DNA from: Nonomuraea helvata
Lineage (GTDB): Bacteria > Actinomycetota > Actinomycetes > Streptosporangiales > Streptosporangiaceae
Assembly: GCF_039535785.1 (NCBI RefSeq)
Contig: NZ_BAAAXV010000002.1
Span: 543,287 to 607,286 of the forward strand
Length of the DNA: 64,000 nt
Direction of reading: 5' to 3'
Positions within the stretch are counted from its first letter, which is position 1; each line of letters opens with the position of its first letter. Shown in pieces: positions 7,139-15,319 of the stretch. Position numbers and translations under genes: made by a program. Under the pieces are notes generated by a model, which ran no database searches, had not been told where the DNA came from, and saw only the letters and a program-made list of their open reading frames with translations.

Positions 7139-8017
7139 TCAGCGCACGGTCTCGTAGTGGCGCAGGAACAGCTCCTCCAGCGTCGGCGGCCGGCTGACCA
7201 GGCTGCGCACGCCCGCGTCGGTGAGCCGCCGCAGCGCCTGGTCCAGCGCCGGGTTGTCCACCGTGAACCGCACCCGCCCGTCGCCGGCGGTGAGGTCGTG
7301 CACGCCGGGCAGCCCGGCCAGCCCGTCCGGCGGCCCCGCCAGCTCCGCCTCGATCGACGTTCGTGTCAGGTGCCGCAGCTCCGCCAGCGTGCCCGTCTCG
7401 ACCGTCCGTCCGTCACGGACGATCGTCACCCGGTCGCACAGCGCCTCCACCTCGGCCAGGATGTGGCTCGACAGCAGCACCGTACGCCGCGGCTCCTTGA
7501 CGCACTCCCGGAACACCTCCTCCATCAACGGGTCGAGCCCGGAGGTGGGCTCGTCGAGGATCAGCAGCTCCGCGTCCGAGGCCAGCGCCGCCACGAGGGC
7601 CACCTTCTGCCGGTTGCCCTTGGAGTACGTGCGGGCCTTCTTGCGCGGGTCCAGGTCGAACCGCTCCAGCAGCTCCGCCTTGCGCCGCTCGTCCAGGCCA
7701 CCGCGTAACCGTCCGAGCAGGTCGATCGCCTCGCCGCCCGACAGGTTGGGCCACAAGGTCACATCGCCCGGCACGTACGCCAGCCGCCGGTGCAGTTCGG
7801 TCGCCTCCGACCACGGATCGCCGCCCAGCAGCCGGACGGTGCCCGCGTCGGGCCGTACCATGCCCAGCAGGATCCGGATCGTCGTGCTCTTCCCCGCTCC
7901 GTTGGGCCCCAGGAAACCGTGCACCTCGCCGGTGCGCACGGTGAGATCGAGGCCGTCCAGCGCCCTGGTCGACCCGAACGTCTTCACCAGTCCCTGCACA
8001 GCGATGGCGTCAGCCAT
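7139..8017 (-). CDS. ABC transporter ATP-binding protein (orphan, drug-export type)
   Basis: ATPase subunit of a DrrA-like exporter, 292 aa. Walker A GPNGAGKST, the unusual signature YSKGNRQKVAL, Walker B LLILDEPTSGLDP and the H-loop His in LLSSHIL are present. The segment between Walker B and the H-loop (ECVKEPRRTV) is about three residues shorter than usual. The gene follows a TetR gene at 12 bp spacing, as in regulated exporters, but the expected membrane subunit is missing. Only 16 bp separate its stop from the convergent GH43 gene. It may work with a permease elsewhere or be a leftover. Confidence 0.9.
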   Translation of the reverse strand: MADAIAVQGLVKTFGSTRALDGLDLTVRTGEVHGFLGPNGAGKSTTIRILLGMVRPDAGTVRLLGGDPWSEATELHRRLAYVPGDVTLWPNLSGGEAIDLLGRLRGGLDERRKAELLERFDLDPRKKARTYSKGNRQKVALVAALASDAELLILDEPTSGLDPLMEEVFRECVKEPRRTVLLSSHILAEVEALCDRVTIVRDGRTVETGTLAELRHLTRTSIEAELAGPPDGLAGLPGVHDLTAGDGRVRFTVDNPALDQALRRLTDAGVRSLVSRPPTLEELFLRHYETVR

Positions 8018-8029
8018 GGCGATGCTCCT

Positions 8030-8650
8030 TCACGTGTCATGACCCCGATCGAGGGCCTTCCTGGCCTCCGCGGCCTCTTCGAGGCTGAGCAGCGGGTGGG
8101 AGTAGATGTCGAGCATCACCCGCATCAGCTTGGCCTGCCCCTCCGGGCTGGTCAGGTCGGCGTCCAGGCCGCGTTCGACGTGCCGGCGGAGGACCGTGAC
8201 CGACAGCGCCATCGCGGTGATCAGCGCCGAACGGGACCGCGCGTCGACGTCGGGCCGGTCGGGGCGGCTCTTGTCGGCCTCCGCGATCCATCGCTCGCCG
8301 ATGTCGACCATCTCGTCGAACAGCGGCGCCGCCCAGCCCTCCGTCAGCGCCCGCGCCAGGTAGGGCTGGTAGGGCCCCATCACCGCGACCGGGTTCAGGC
8401 CGGCCCGAGGATCGCGCGCGGCGTCCTCGTGCAGCTTGTGGATGAGCTTCACCAGGTGCTGGTCGCACGCCTCGCGCAGCGCCTCCTTCGAGCCGAAGTG
8501 GTGACGCACCAGGCCCAGGGAAACCCCGGCGGTCTCGGCGATCCCGCGGATCGTCGCCCGCTCGAAGCCGTGCTCACCGATATGCCGCATCGCCGCGTCC
8601 CTGATCCGCGCACGCGCGGTGAGGTCCTCCGGATCCGGTACGGTCGTCAT
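8030..8650 (-). CDS. TetR-family regulator of the exporter unit
   Basis: TetR regulator of 206 aa. The N-terminal HTH reads IRDAAMRHIGEHGFERATIRGIAETAGVSLGLVRHHFGSKEAL; the remainder is a helical ligand domain. I chose ATG 8650, preceded by AGGAAT, over the upstream frame starting at 8701, which would run through the promoter and inverted repeat. Its stop lies 12 bp before the ABC ATPase start, so the two form one transcript. A GTATAGCC inverted repeat directly upstream suggests autorepression relieved by an exported compound. Confidence 0.9.
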   Translation of the reverse strand: MTTVPDPEDLTARARIRDAAMRHIGEHGFERATIRGIAETAGVSLGLVRHHFGSKEALREACDQHLVKLIHKLHEDAARDPRAGLNPVAVMGPYQPYLARALTEGWAAPLFDEMVDIGERWIAEADKSRPDRPDVDARSRSALITAMALSVTVLRRHVERGLDADLTSPEGQAKLMRVMLDIYSHPLLSLEEAAEARKALDRGHDT

Positions 8651-8661
8651 CCCATTCCTCT

Positions 8662-8697
8662 GTATAGCCAACTGTTCATACGAAAAGCAGGCTATAC
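8662..8697. promoter_or_regulatory. Inverted repeat GTATAGCC-N20-GGCTATAC
   Basis: Perfect 8-bp arms at 8662-8669 and 8690-8697, 12 bp upstream of the TetR start. A further CGTATAG occurs at 8701. Total span (36 bp) resembles the long operators bound by TetR dimers in pairs, as with QacR. It probably controls the TetR-ABC transcript, and possibly the divergent manA. Confidence 0.55.
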
Positions 8698-8794
8698 CCA
8701 CGTATAGTCCCGGCGCAACGTGCGGCCCGCGCCTCGACTACGCACATCGGCCCGTCCCGTTCTACGCTCCATCACGACGATTGGAGCCACCGCC

Positions 8795-9968
8795 GTGCCA
8801 CAGACCGACCTCCCGACGGCCGCCGCGCCCATGCGCCTGACCACCGCCATCCGGCCCTACGACTGGGGCTCGGTCACGGCGCTCCCCCACCTGTTCGGGA
8901 CCGAGCCCACCGGCAGGCCCCAGGCCGAGCTCTGGATGGGCGCCCACCCCGGCGACCCCTCCACCGTCGCCGGCATCCCGCTGAACGAGCTCATCGCCCA
9001 CGACCCCGCCGCCACCCTCGGCGAGCCCACCGCCGCCCGCTTCGGCCCCGCGCTCCCCTACCTGCTCAAGGTCCTGGCCATCGAACGTCCGCTCTCCCTC
9101 CAGGTCCACCCCTCCACCGCGCAGGCCGAGGCCGGGTTCGCCGACGAGAACGCCCGGGGCGTCCCCATCGACGACCCGGCGCGCACGTACAAGGACGCCT
9201 CGCACAAGCCCGAGATGGTCTGCGCGCTCACCCCGTTCCACGGCCTGTGCGGCTTCCGCGACCCCGCCGCCGCCGCGGACCTCCTCGACCGTCTGGCCCT
9301 GCCGGACCTTCGCCCCTGGGCCGACCTGCTCAGATCGGGCGGCCTGCGGGAGGTGTTCGCCCAGATGCTCGACGAGGCCAACCGGCCGCTGCGCGCCCAG
9401 GTCGAGCAGGCCCTGCTCGACCTGGACGGCGACCCCGACCTGGCCGTGTACGGCGACATCGCCCGCGCCTGCCCCGGCGATCCCGGCGTCACCGCCGCCC
9501 TCCTGCTCCACCACGTCAACCTGCTCCCCGGCCAGGCCCTCTACCTCGGCGCCGGAGTCCCCCACGCCTACCTCGGCGGCATCGGCGTCGAGATCATGGC
9601 CAACTCCGACAACGTGCTGCGCTGCGGCCTCACCACCAAGCACATCGACGTGCCGGAGCTCATGCGCGTCGTGGACTTCACGCCCTCGGAGCCGCACCTG
9701 GTACGGCCCGAGGAGGACGTGCGGGGTGAGCATCACTACCGGCCACCGGCCCCCGAGTTCGCCCTTGCCCGCTACGACCTGGAGACCCCCCCACTCGCTG
9801 ACCGGAGGCGTTCCCCAGATCGTCGTCTGCGTCGACGGCGAGGCCCACCTCGGAGACCTGACGCTGCGGCCGGGCGAGTCCGCGTTCATCCCGGCGGCCG
9901 TCCCCTCGGTGCGGCTCTCCGGCAAGGGGACGGCGTACTGCGCCTCGCCGGGCGCCTTTACGATGTAG
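8795..9968 (+). pseudogene. manA: Mannose-6-phosphate isomerase, class I, frameshifted
   Basis: Type I phosphomannose isomerase (mannose-6-P to fructose-6-P, zinc enzyme). Visible motifs are PYDWGS near the start, QVHPS and HKPEM, and EIMANSDNVLRCGLTTKHIDVPEL. Translation from GTG 8795 (GGAG nine bases upstream) is correct to about residue 332 (ARYDLETP). It then leaves frame in a run of seven C at 9786-9792. The expected C-terminus (HSLTGGVPQIVVCVDGEAHL ... SGKGTAYCASPGAFTM) continues in another frame to a stop at 9966-9968. One C fewer restores the gene. It may be a real mutation, a phase-variable tract or a sequencing error. Confidence 0.85.
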
Positions 9969-10112
9969 ATTTATATGTGATACGTTCAGCGTCGCCGTGC
10001 ACCGCTGCGACCCGAGGAGGTGAGACCGATCAACGCTGTGACAGGTCGGGGCTCCCTCCTTCGCATGGTCTAGGGAGCGCCCGAAAAGGCATCCCGAAAG
10101 GCTCGAAACGCT

Positions 10113-10865
10113 GTGCGCTTCACCTCTCAGACGTCGTCGGACGGCGTCACCGAACAACTCTTCATCCTCGGCGAGACCCCCGGCGTGCTGTGGACGCCGC
10201 AGGACGCCCTCGGCACTCGCCCCGTGATCCTCATGGGGCACGGCGGCGGGCAGCACAAAAAGGCTCCCGGCGTCGAGGCCCGCGCGCGCCGCTTCGTCGC
10301 CGAGGGTGGTTTCGCGGTCGTCGCGATCGACGCGCCCCACCACGGCGAGCGGCCGAAAGGCGAGGCGTTCAACCGGCTCGCGGCCGAGAACCGGGCCCTC
10401 ATAGCCGCCGGCGAGAATCCGGCCGCGCTGGTCCCCGCCATGCACGAACTCCTGGCCGGGCAGGCCGTCGCGGAATGGCAGGCGGTCCTGACCGCGGTCC
10501 AGCAGCTCGACCACGTCGGCGCCGGACCGGTGGGCTATTGGGGCCTGTCGATGGGCTGCGGGCTCGGTGTCCCGCTCGTCGCCGCCGAACCCCGGGTCCG
10601 CGCCGCGGTGCTGGGCCTGCTCGGGTGGTCCGGGCTGGCCGGGACCGCCGCGCGCATCACCGTGCCGGTGGAGTTCCTCCTCCAGTGGGACGATCGGCTG
10701 GTGCCGCGGGACCAGGGCCTGGCGCTGTTCGACGCCCTGGCCTCTCCGGACAAGACGCTGCACGCCAACCCCGGCGATCACGGGGAGGTCCCCGCGTTCG
10801 AGACGGACAGCTCGCTGCGCTTCTTCACCCGGCATCTCGGCCAGGACGCGCCCGCGCCCGTGTGA
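10113..10865 (+). CDS. Alpha/beta hydrolase, dienelactone hydrolase-like
   Basis: Cytoplasmic alpha/beta-hydrolase fold protein of 250 aa with a complete catalytic triad: Ser146 in the elbow GLSMG, Asp193 in LQWDDRLVP and His223 in PGDHGEVP. An oxyanion-side HGGG motif (MGHGGGQHKK) lies near residue 45. It probably hydrolyses a small ester or lactone; the substrate is unknown. It starts at GTG 10113. The 144 bp between manA and this gene hold an AT-rich stretch (TATATGTGATACG) that could be its promoter. No signal peptide is present. Confidence 0.85.
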   Translation: MRFTSQTSSDGVTEQLFILGETPGVLWTPQDALGTRPVILMGHGGGQHKKAPGVEARARRFVAEGGFAVVAIDAPHHGERPKGEAFNRLAAENRALIAAGENPAALVPAMHELLAGQAVAEWQAVLTAVQQLDHVGAGPVGYWGLSMGCGLGVPLVAAEPRVRAAVLGLLGWSGLAGTAARITVPVEFLLQWDDRLVPRDQGLALFDALASPDKTLHANPGDHGEVPAFETDSSLRFFTRHLGQDAPAPV

Positions 10866-10981
10866 TTCCCGAACCGCACGGCGTGCTCAACGGCATCGAG
10901 CACACCGTGCGGCCGGCCGGAGGCAGAGGCGCGGATACGTTTCGCCGCCGGCTTGAACGTCGCGTTCCTAGGCTCCCTGGC

Positions 10982-11608
10982 ATGAACACGGTGACTGCCG
11001 CCACTCATGTGACCATCGAGCCGAGCATCCTGTACTTCGGGACGCCGGTCGTCCTGCTCTCCACGGAGAACCCGGACGGGACCTTCAACCTCGCCCCGAT
11101 GTCCTCCGCCTGGGCGCTGGGCAACGTGATCGTGCTCGGGCTGGGCGCCGAGGGGCAGACCGCGCGCAACCTGATGAGCCGCCCCGACGTGGTGATCAAT
11201 TTGCCCGCTCCCCACCAGTGGGCGGCGGTCGAGCGACTGGCTTCTCTCACGGGCCGTCACCCGGTGCCGGCGAGCAAGCCCGCGGGCTGCCGTTACGAGC
11301 CGGACAAGTTCGGCGCGGCCGGGCTGCGGCCCTCGCCGTCCGAGACGGTACGGCCGCCACGCGTGGCCGAGTGCCCGATCCAGTTCGAGGCGCGGGCGGA
11401 ACGCGTGGGGCACGACGTCTCCGGGTCGTTCGTCATCGCCGAGGCCGTCGTGGGGAAGGTGCACGCGAACCCGCGCCTCGTCGTGCCCGGTACGCACCAC
11501 GTGGACCCGGGCGCGTGGAGCCCGCTCATCTACAACTTCCGCCACTACTTCGGCCTCGGCCCCGAGCTCGGCCACTCCTACCGCAGCCAGACGCCCCGCA
11601 CCCGGTGA
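10982..11608 (+). CDS. Flavin reductase-like (FMN-binding split barrel) protein
   Basis: Predicted FMN-binding split-barrel protein, 208 aa, of the flavin reductase/DIM6 type. Typical segments are GTPVVLLSTENPDGTFNLAPMSSAWALG (flavin phosphate side) and TARNLMSRPDVVINLPAP. Relatives reduce flavin for partner monooxygenases or act on small substrates; no monooxygenase is adjacent. ATG 10982 lies in the same frame as the upstream manA segment, but the stretch between is only open by chance. The gene converges on the thioredoxin reductase-methyltransferase fusion, with 21 bp between stops. Confidence 0.85.
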   Translation: MNTVTAATHVTIEPSILYFGTPVVLLSTENPDGTFNLAPMSSAWALGNVIVLGLGAEGQTARNLMSRPDVVINLPAPHQWAAVERLASLTGRHPVPASKPAGCRYEPDKFGAAGLRPSPSETVRPPRVAECPIQFEARAERVGHDVSGSFVIAEAVVGKVHANPRLVVPGTHHVDPGAWSPLIYNFRHYFGLGPELGHSYRSQTPRTR

Positions 11609-11629
11609 GGGTCCGGGCAGCCTGCCCGC

Positions 11630-13222
11630 TCAGCGCAGCCGCCGCACCTTGAGCACATTGTCCGTACGGGTGCCGGGGTGGCCGTCGGGTCCGTGCTGGG
11701 TGCGCTCGTACTCCTCGTTGACCAGCACCTCCCACTCCCCCTCCGGCAGTTCGAGAGCGTCGAGGACGTCCTGCGGCGTGGGGAAGTGCGCCTCGAAGGG
11801 CGGGTTCTCCACCCAGGACGCCCAGCCCCCGTGCCCGACCACCAGCAGCACCCCGCCGGGAGCGACGGCCGACGCGGCGGCGCGCAGGATCGTCTCGCGC
11901 GGCATGTCACGAGGGGAGTGCAGGAAACAGGCGGAGACGAGGTCGTACGTGCCCTCGGGGAAGGACACGGACAGGTCGTGCTGCTGCCAGTCGATGCGGT
12001 CGGCCACCCCCGCGCCGCCGGCGTGCTCGGCGGCGCGTTCGAGCGCCACGCCGGAGACGTCGGCCGCGGTGACGCGCCACCCCTGCCCGGCGAGCCAGAT
12101 CGCGTCGGCGCCCTCGCCGCACCCGAGGTCCAGCGCCGTGCCGGGCTCGAGGTGCGTCGCCTCGCGCACCAGCATGACGTTGGGGTTGCCGCTCCACATC
12201 TGCGTGCTCTGGCCGTAACGAGCGTCCCAGTACGCCTCGTCGGACTCGTACGACTCCTGGGAGCCGTGGGCCCAGGCCCGGGCGGCCACCGCGCGCCGGG
12301 TCTCCTCGGCGATCAGGTCGGCGTTGATCGCCCCCGCCGCCCGTACGCCCGCCGCCGCGGCGGCGATGACCTGATCGGTCAGGCCGGTCACGTTCCCCGC
12401 CACCCAGACCCCCGGCACGCTGGTGGCGCCCGAGTGGTCGGCGGGCACGCGGGTGCCGATCACGTACCCGGCCATCTCCTGCTCCTCCGTCTCCAGCCCC
12501 AGCCCCGCGAGCAGGCCCGCGCGGGCGGTGAGGCGGCCGGCGGCGGCGAGAGCCCGGCACGCGACCACCCGCCCGTCGGCGAGCCGTACCCCGGTGAGCC
12601 GGTCGTCCGTCACCTCCAGGCCCGTCACCTTCCCCTCCACCACGGTGACGCCCCTGGCGGCGAGCTGCTCGCGCTGCTGCGCGTCGGGCTCGGGCGCGGT
12701 GTGCAGGAAGAGGGTCACGTTCTCGCTCCACTGCCGCCACAGCAGCGCCTGGTGAACGGCGAGCGGGCCCGTCCCCAGGACCCCGATGGCCTGGTCGCGC
12801 ACCTCCCAGCCGTGGCAGTACGGGCAGTGCAGCACGTCCCGTCCCCACCGCTCGGCCAGGTCCGGCACGTCCGGCAGCTCGTCGACCAGGCCGGTGGTGA
12901 CCAGCAGCCGGTCCGCCTCGACCGCGGAACCGTCGTCGAGCACGACACGGAAGCCCCCTCCGTCCAGGCGTTCGGCGGTCTCGACGGTGCCCGTCACGAT
13001 CTCCCCGCCGTACCCGGTCACCTCCTCCCGGCCGGCGGCCAGCAGCTCCAGCGGCGCGACGCCCTCACGCCCCAGGTACGTGTGCACGCCCTCGGCGGGG
13101 GCGTTGCGCGGCCGTCCCGCGTCGATGACCAGCACCTTGCGCCGCGCCCTGCCCAGCGTGAGCGCCCCGCTCAGCCCGGCGGCCCCGCCACCGACGACCA
13201 CCACGTCATACTTCGCGTCCAT
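11630..13222 (-). CDS. Thioredoxin reductase-like / class I methyltransferase fusion
   Basis: Two enzymes in one chain of 530 aa. Residues 1-310 form a thioredoxin reductase-like flavoprotein: FAD motif VVVGGGAAGLSGALTLGRA, redox pair CPYC in HCPYCHGWE, NAD(P) motif IGVLGTGPLAVH and a closing GVWVAGNV. After a short linker, residues from about 325 form a SAM methyltransferase beginning SDEAYWDARYG, with motif I ALDLGCGEGADA. ATG 13222 follows a GAGGAG site. It is divergent from an XRE-cupin regulator that probably senses its substrate or product. The joint activity (perhaps thiol, selenium or arsenic chemistry) is not known to me. Confidence 0.9.
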   Translation of the reverse strand: MDAKYDVVVVGGGAAGLSGALTLGRARRKVLVIDAGRPRNAPAEGVHTYLGREGVAPLELLAAGREEVTGYGGEIVTGTVETAERLDGGGFRVVLDDGSAVEADRLLVTTGLVDELPDVPDLAERWGRDVLHCPYCHGWEVRDQAIGVLGTGPLAVHQALLWRQWSENVTLFLHTAPEPDAQQREQLAARGVTVVEGKVTGLEVTDDRLTGVRLADGRVVACRALAAAGRLTARAGLLAGLGLETEEQEMAGYVIGTRVPADHSGATSVPGVWVAGNVTGLTDQVIAAAAAGVRAAGAINADLIAEETRRAVAARAWAHGSQESYESDEAYWDARYGQSTQMWSGNPNVMLVREATHLEPGTALDLGCGEGADAIWLAGQGWRVTAADVSGVALERAAEHAGGAGVADRIDWQQHDLSVSFPEGTYDLVSACFLHSPRDMPRETILRAAASAVAPGGVLLVVGHGGWASWVENPPFEAHFPTPQDVLDALELPEGEWEVLVNEEYERTQHGPDGHPGTRTDNVLKVRRLR

Positions 13223-13293
13223 CACGCGTCTCCTCTCGATCGTTCCCGGCTGCGCCAACTGTCCGTGATCGGCCGACGAGTTGACAAATATCG

Positions 13294-13308
13294 TTGCCGA
13301 AATGGCAA
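13294..13308. promoter_or_regulatory. TTGCC-N5-GGCAA inverted repeat in the divergent promoter
   Basis: TTGCCGAAATGGCAA lies ten bp before the XRE-cupin start, just downstream of a TTGACA -35-like box at 13281-13286. It sits in the 96-bp region shared with the fusion gene, so a bound regulator dimer could control both. Inferred from symmetry and position. Confidence 0.5.
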
Positions 13309-13318
13309 AGTAGGGCGC

Positions 13319-13897
13319 ATGGACCTCGACGACGTGCTCCACTCCGTCGGCCCGCGGCTCCGGGCGCTGCGCCAGGAGCGCGGGGCGACGCTGACGCAGC
13401 TGTCCGGGAGCACCGGCATCTCCGTCAGCACGCTGTCACGGCTGGAGTCCGGGCAGCGCAAACCGACCCTGGAGCTGCTCCTACTGCTGGCCCAGGCCCA
13501 TCAGGTGCAGCTCGACGAGCTGATCGACGCGCCCGTGACCGGCGATCCGCGTGTGCACATGCGCCCGTTCAAACGCCACGACATGACGTACGTCCAGCTG
13601 AGCCGCCGGCCCGGCGGGATGCAGGCGTACAAGCAGATCTACCCGCCGCGCTGGCCGGGGTTCGAGCCCGAGCAGAGGGTCCATGAGGGCTACGAGTGGC
13701 TGTACGTCCTGTCCGGGCGACTACGGCTGCTCCTCGGGGAGCACGATGTGATCCTCACGCCGGGCGAGGTGGCGGAGTTCGACACGAGGACGCCGCATGC
13801 GTTCAGCAACCCCGGCGATGAGCCGACGGAGGTCCTGGCGCTGTTCGGTCCGCAGGGTGAGCGCATGCACGTCCGCGCCCGGCCCGCCGCCCGCTGA
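13319..13897 (+). CDS. XRE-family regulator with C-terminal cupin
   Basis: Regulator of 192 aa: residues 10-65 are an XRE helix-turn-helix (RLRALRQERGATLTQLSGSTGISVSTLSRLESG). Residues 110-185 form a cupin barrel (HEGYEWLYVLSGRLRLLLGE, LTPGEVAEFDTRTPHAFSN) with metal-ligand-type His/Glu residues. Cupin-XRE proteins sense small ligands and usually control the adjacent gene, here the divergent thioredoxin reductase-methyltransferase fusion. The ATG at 13319 is the first start after the operator-like repeat. Confidence 0.9.
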   Translation: MDLDDVLHSVGPRLRALRQERGATLTQLSGSTGISVSTLSRLESGQRKPTLELLLLLAQAHQVQLDELIDAPVTGDPRVHMRPFKRHDMTYVQLSRRPGGMQAYKQIYPPRWPGFEPEQRVHEGYEWLYVLSGRLRLLLGEHDVILTPGEVAEFDTRTPHAFSNPGDEPTEVLALFGPQGERMHVRARPAAR

Positions 13898-13976
13898 CCA
13901 CGCTCCCGTTCCGCCGAGGTCCGGCGGCGGGGTTTGATGGCGGGTTTGATGGCGGGGGCACGTGGCAGTCGGGTGC

Positions 13977-14570
13977 ATGATGAAGCACGTGATCGAGTCC
14001 GTGAAGCGGTGGGTGCGCGGGCACCGGCCGGACGGCAATCCACTGCGGCGGCGCTCCGACCGCCTGGAGAGCGCCGCGCTGGCGATGGCGGCGCTGCTCG
14101 TCCTGCTCAGCGTGTGGCCGGCGGTCATGGCGGGGCGGGAGGCGTACGAGGAGGCGCGGCATGCGGGCGCCGCACGCCGGACTGTGGAGGCGACGTTGCT
14201 GGCGGACGCGCCGGTCACGCGCCTGTCGTTCGGGGAGGTCTCCCGTGGCGGGCTGACCTCCGCGCGGTGGACGGCGCCTTCCGGGCTGGAGCGCACCGGC
14301 CAGGTGCCGGCCCCGTCCCTGGCCAAGGCGGGTGCGAAGGTGCGGATCTGGGTCGGTCCCGATGGCCGGCGGGTCGCCGCGCCCCCGAGCCCCGCTGAGC
14401 TCCGGGTCACCGCCGTGGTGACGGCGCTGCTGTTCGTGACCGTGGCGGCGGCGATCGCGCTCCTGGCGTTCGCCGGGTTCCGCCGGGTGCTCGACCGGGG
14501 CCGTTACCGTGCCTGGGAGGCCGCCTGGGCGCTGTCCGCCGAGCGGTGGCGGCGGCCGCGCCCGTCGTAG
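13977..14570 (+). CDS. Rv1733c-like two-helix membrane protein
   Basis: Membrane protein of 197 aa with one helix near residues 33-53 (AALAMAALLVLLSVWPAVMA), a soluble loop of about 90 residues and a second helix near 142-168. The extracytoplasmic loop ends in VRIWVGPDGRRVAAPP, the pattern of the Rv1733c family of mycobacterial and streptomycete membrane proteins, whose role is unknown. The first in-frame start is 13962, but the tandem ATGs at 13977/13980 fit better. It is monocistronic. The 228 bp after it hold no convincing gene. Confidence 0.75.
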   Translation: MMKHVIESVKRWVRGHRPDGNPLRRRSDRLESAALAMAALLVLLSVWPAVMAGREAYEEARHAGAARRTVEATLLADAPVTRLSFGEVSRGGLTSARWTAPSGLERTGQVPAPSLAKAGAKVRIWVGPDGRRVAAPPSPAELRVTAVVTALLFVTVAAAIALLAFAGFRRVLDRGRYRAWEAAWALSAERWRRPRPS

Positions 14571-14798
14571 CGGTTTTCCCATACCGAAATCGCATGGTCA
14601 GCCATGCGCCTGATCAACGGCTCGCCCAGCTCACAGGCCAGATCAGTGCCGAACGCCCGCATGTGCGAGCGTCTATGGTGAAACGGAGTCACGTGTTCGC
14701 CCGCTTCATGGACGGGGTGCGGGCGCGGGGCGCCCGGTTCGGCCGGGCTGTGCTGGAGCCGCCCATGGCCGCCGCGGCGCCCCGCTGTCTCTCCTCGC

Positions 14799-15257
14799 TT
14801 ACGCGTCCGTGCCGAAGCCGTCGAGCGCCTCGCGCTCCTCGAGGGTGCGCAGCTCCTGGAAGACCGTGATGTGCAGGTCCGCGGGCGCGTCCAGCCGCGA
14901 GTTCAGCGACTCCCAGGGCGTCACCGTGGGCGGCGCCACCTCCGACGCGCCCGCCGACACCAGCCGCTCGGTGGTGCCGCGCGCGTCGTCCACCTCGAAC
15001 GCCACCCGGATCTTCGGCGCCACCTGACGCCCCACCTCGACATCGTCGATCATCTTCTTCTGCGCCGGGTTAGCGATCTCCAGCGTGGCCCGTCCGGCGT
15101 CCAGGATCGCCACCCGCGCGCCGTCATCGCCGGAGAACGCGGCCTGCTCGGGCAGGCCCAGCACGTCGCGGTAGAAGGCGACCGCGGCCTCGTAGTCCTC
15201 GGCCTCCACCACCAACCGGAGCTGGCGGACCGGGCGGTCTTCGTCGGGCGTGCTCAT
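14799..15257 (-). CDS. VOC/glyoxalase-superfamily protein
   Basis: Single vicinal-oxygen-chelate domain protein of 152 aa (two beta-alpha-beta-beta-beta modules: LRLVVEAEDYEAAVAFYRDVLGL and RVAFEVDDARGTTERLVSAGA). Members include glyoxalase, dioxygenases and resistance proteins that sequester drugs. The motifs are too general to choose. It ends next to a 14571-14798 stretch without a supported gene and is separate from the permease gene that ends at 15320. Confidence 0.85.
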   Translation of the reverse strand: MSTPDEDRPVRQLRLVVEAEDYEAAVAFYRDVLGLPEQAAFSGDDGARVAILDAGRATLEIANPAQKKMIDDVEVGRQVAPKIRVAFEVDDARGTTERLVSAGASEVAPPTVTPWESLNSRLDAPADLHITVFQELRTLEEREALDGFGTDA

Positions 15258-15319
15258 GGGGTCTCCTCCAAGGGACGGGGGCGTTCAGTCCCCTGCTCCA
15301 ACCCGACCGCACCCGCCTT

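Noticed and set aside
8720..11608. A single 962-codon open frame covering manA, the hydrolase region and the flavin reductase-like gene
   Set aside because: Only the first and last parts are conserved. The middle is Arg/Gly/Pro-rich out-of-frame translation, and a real hydrolase gene lies there in another frame. It arises from the manA frameshift plus high GC.
14571..14798. A short gene in either strand (minus frame with GTDLACELGEPLIRRMADHA)
   Set aside because: The phrase looks protein-like, but there is no family, no good start and the frame degenerates into Arg/Ala-rich sequence. I see nothing firm in this gap.
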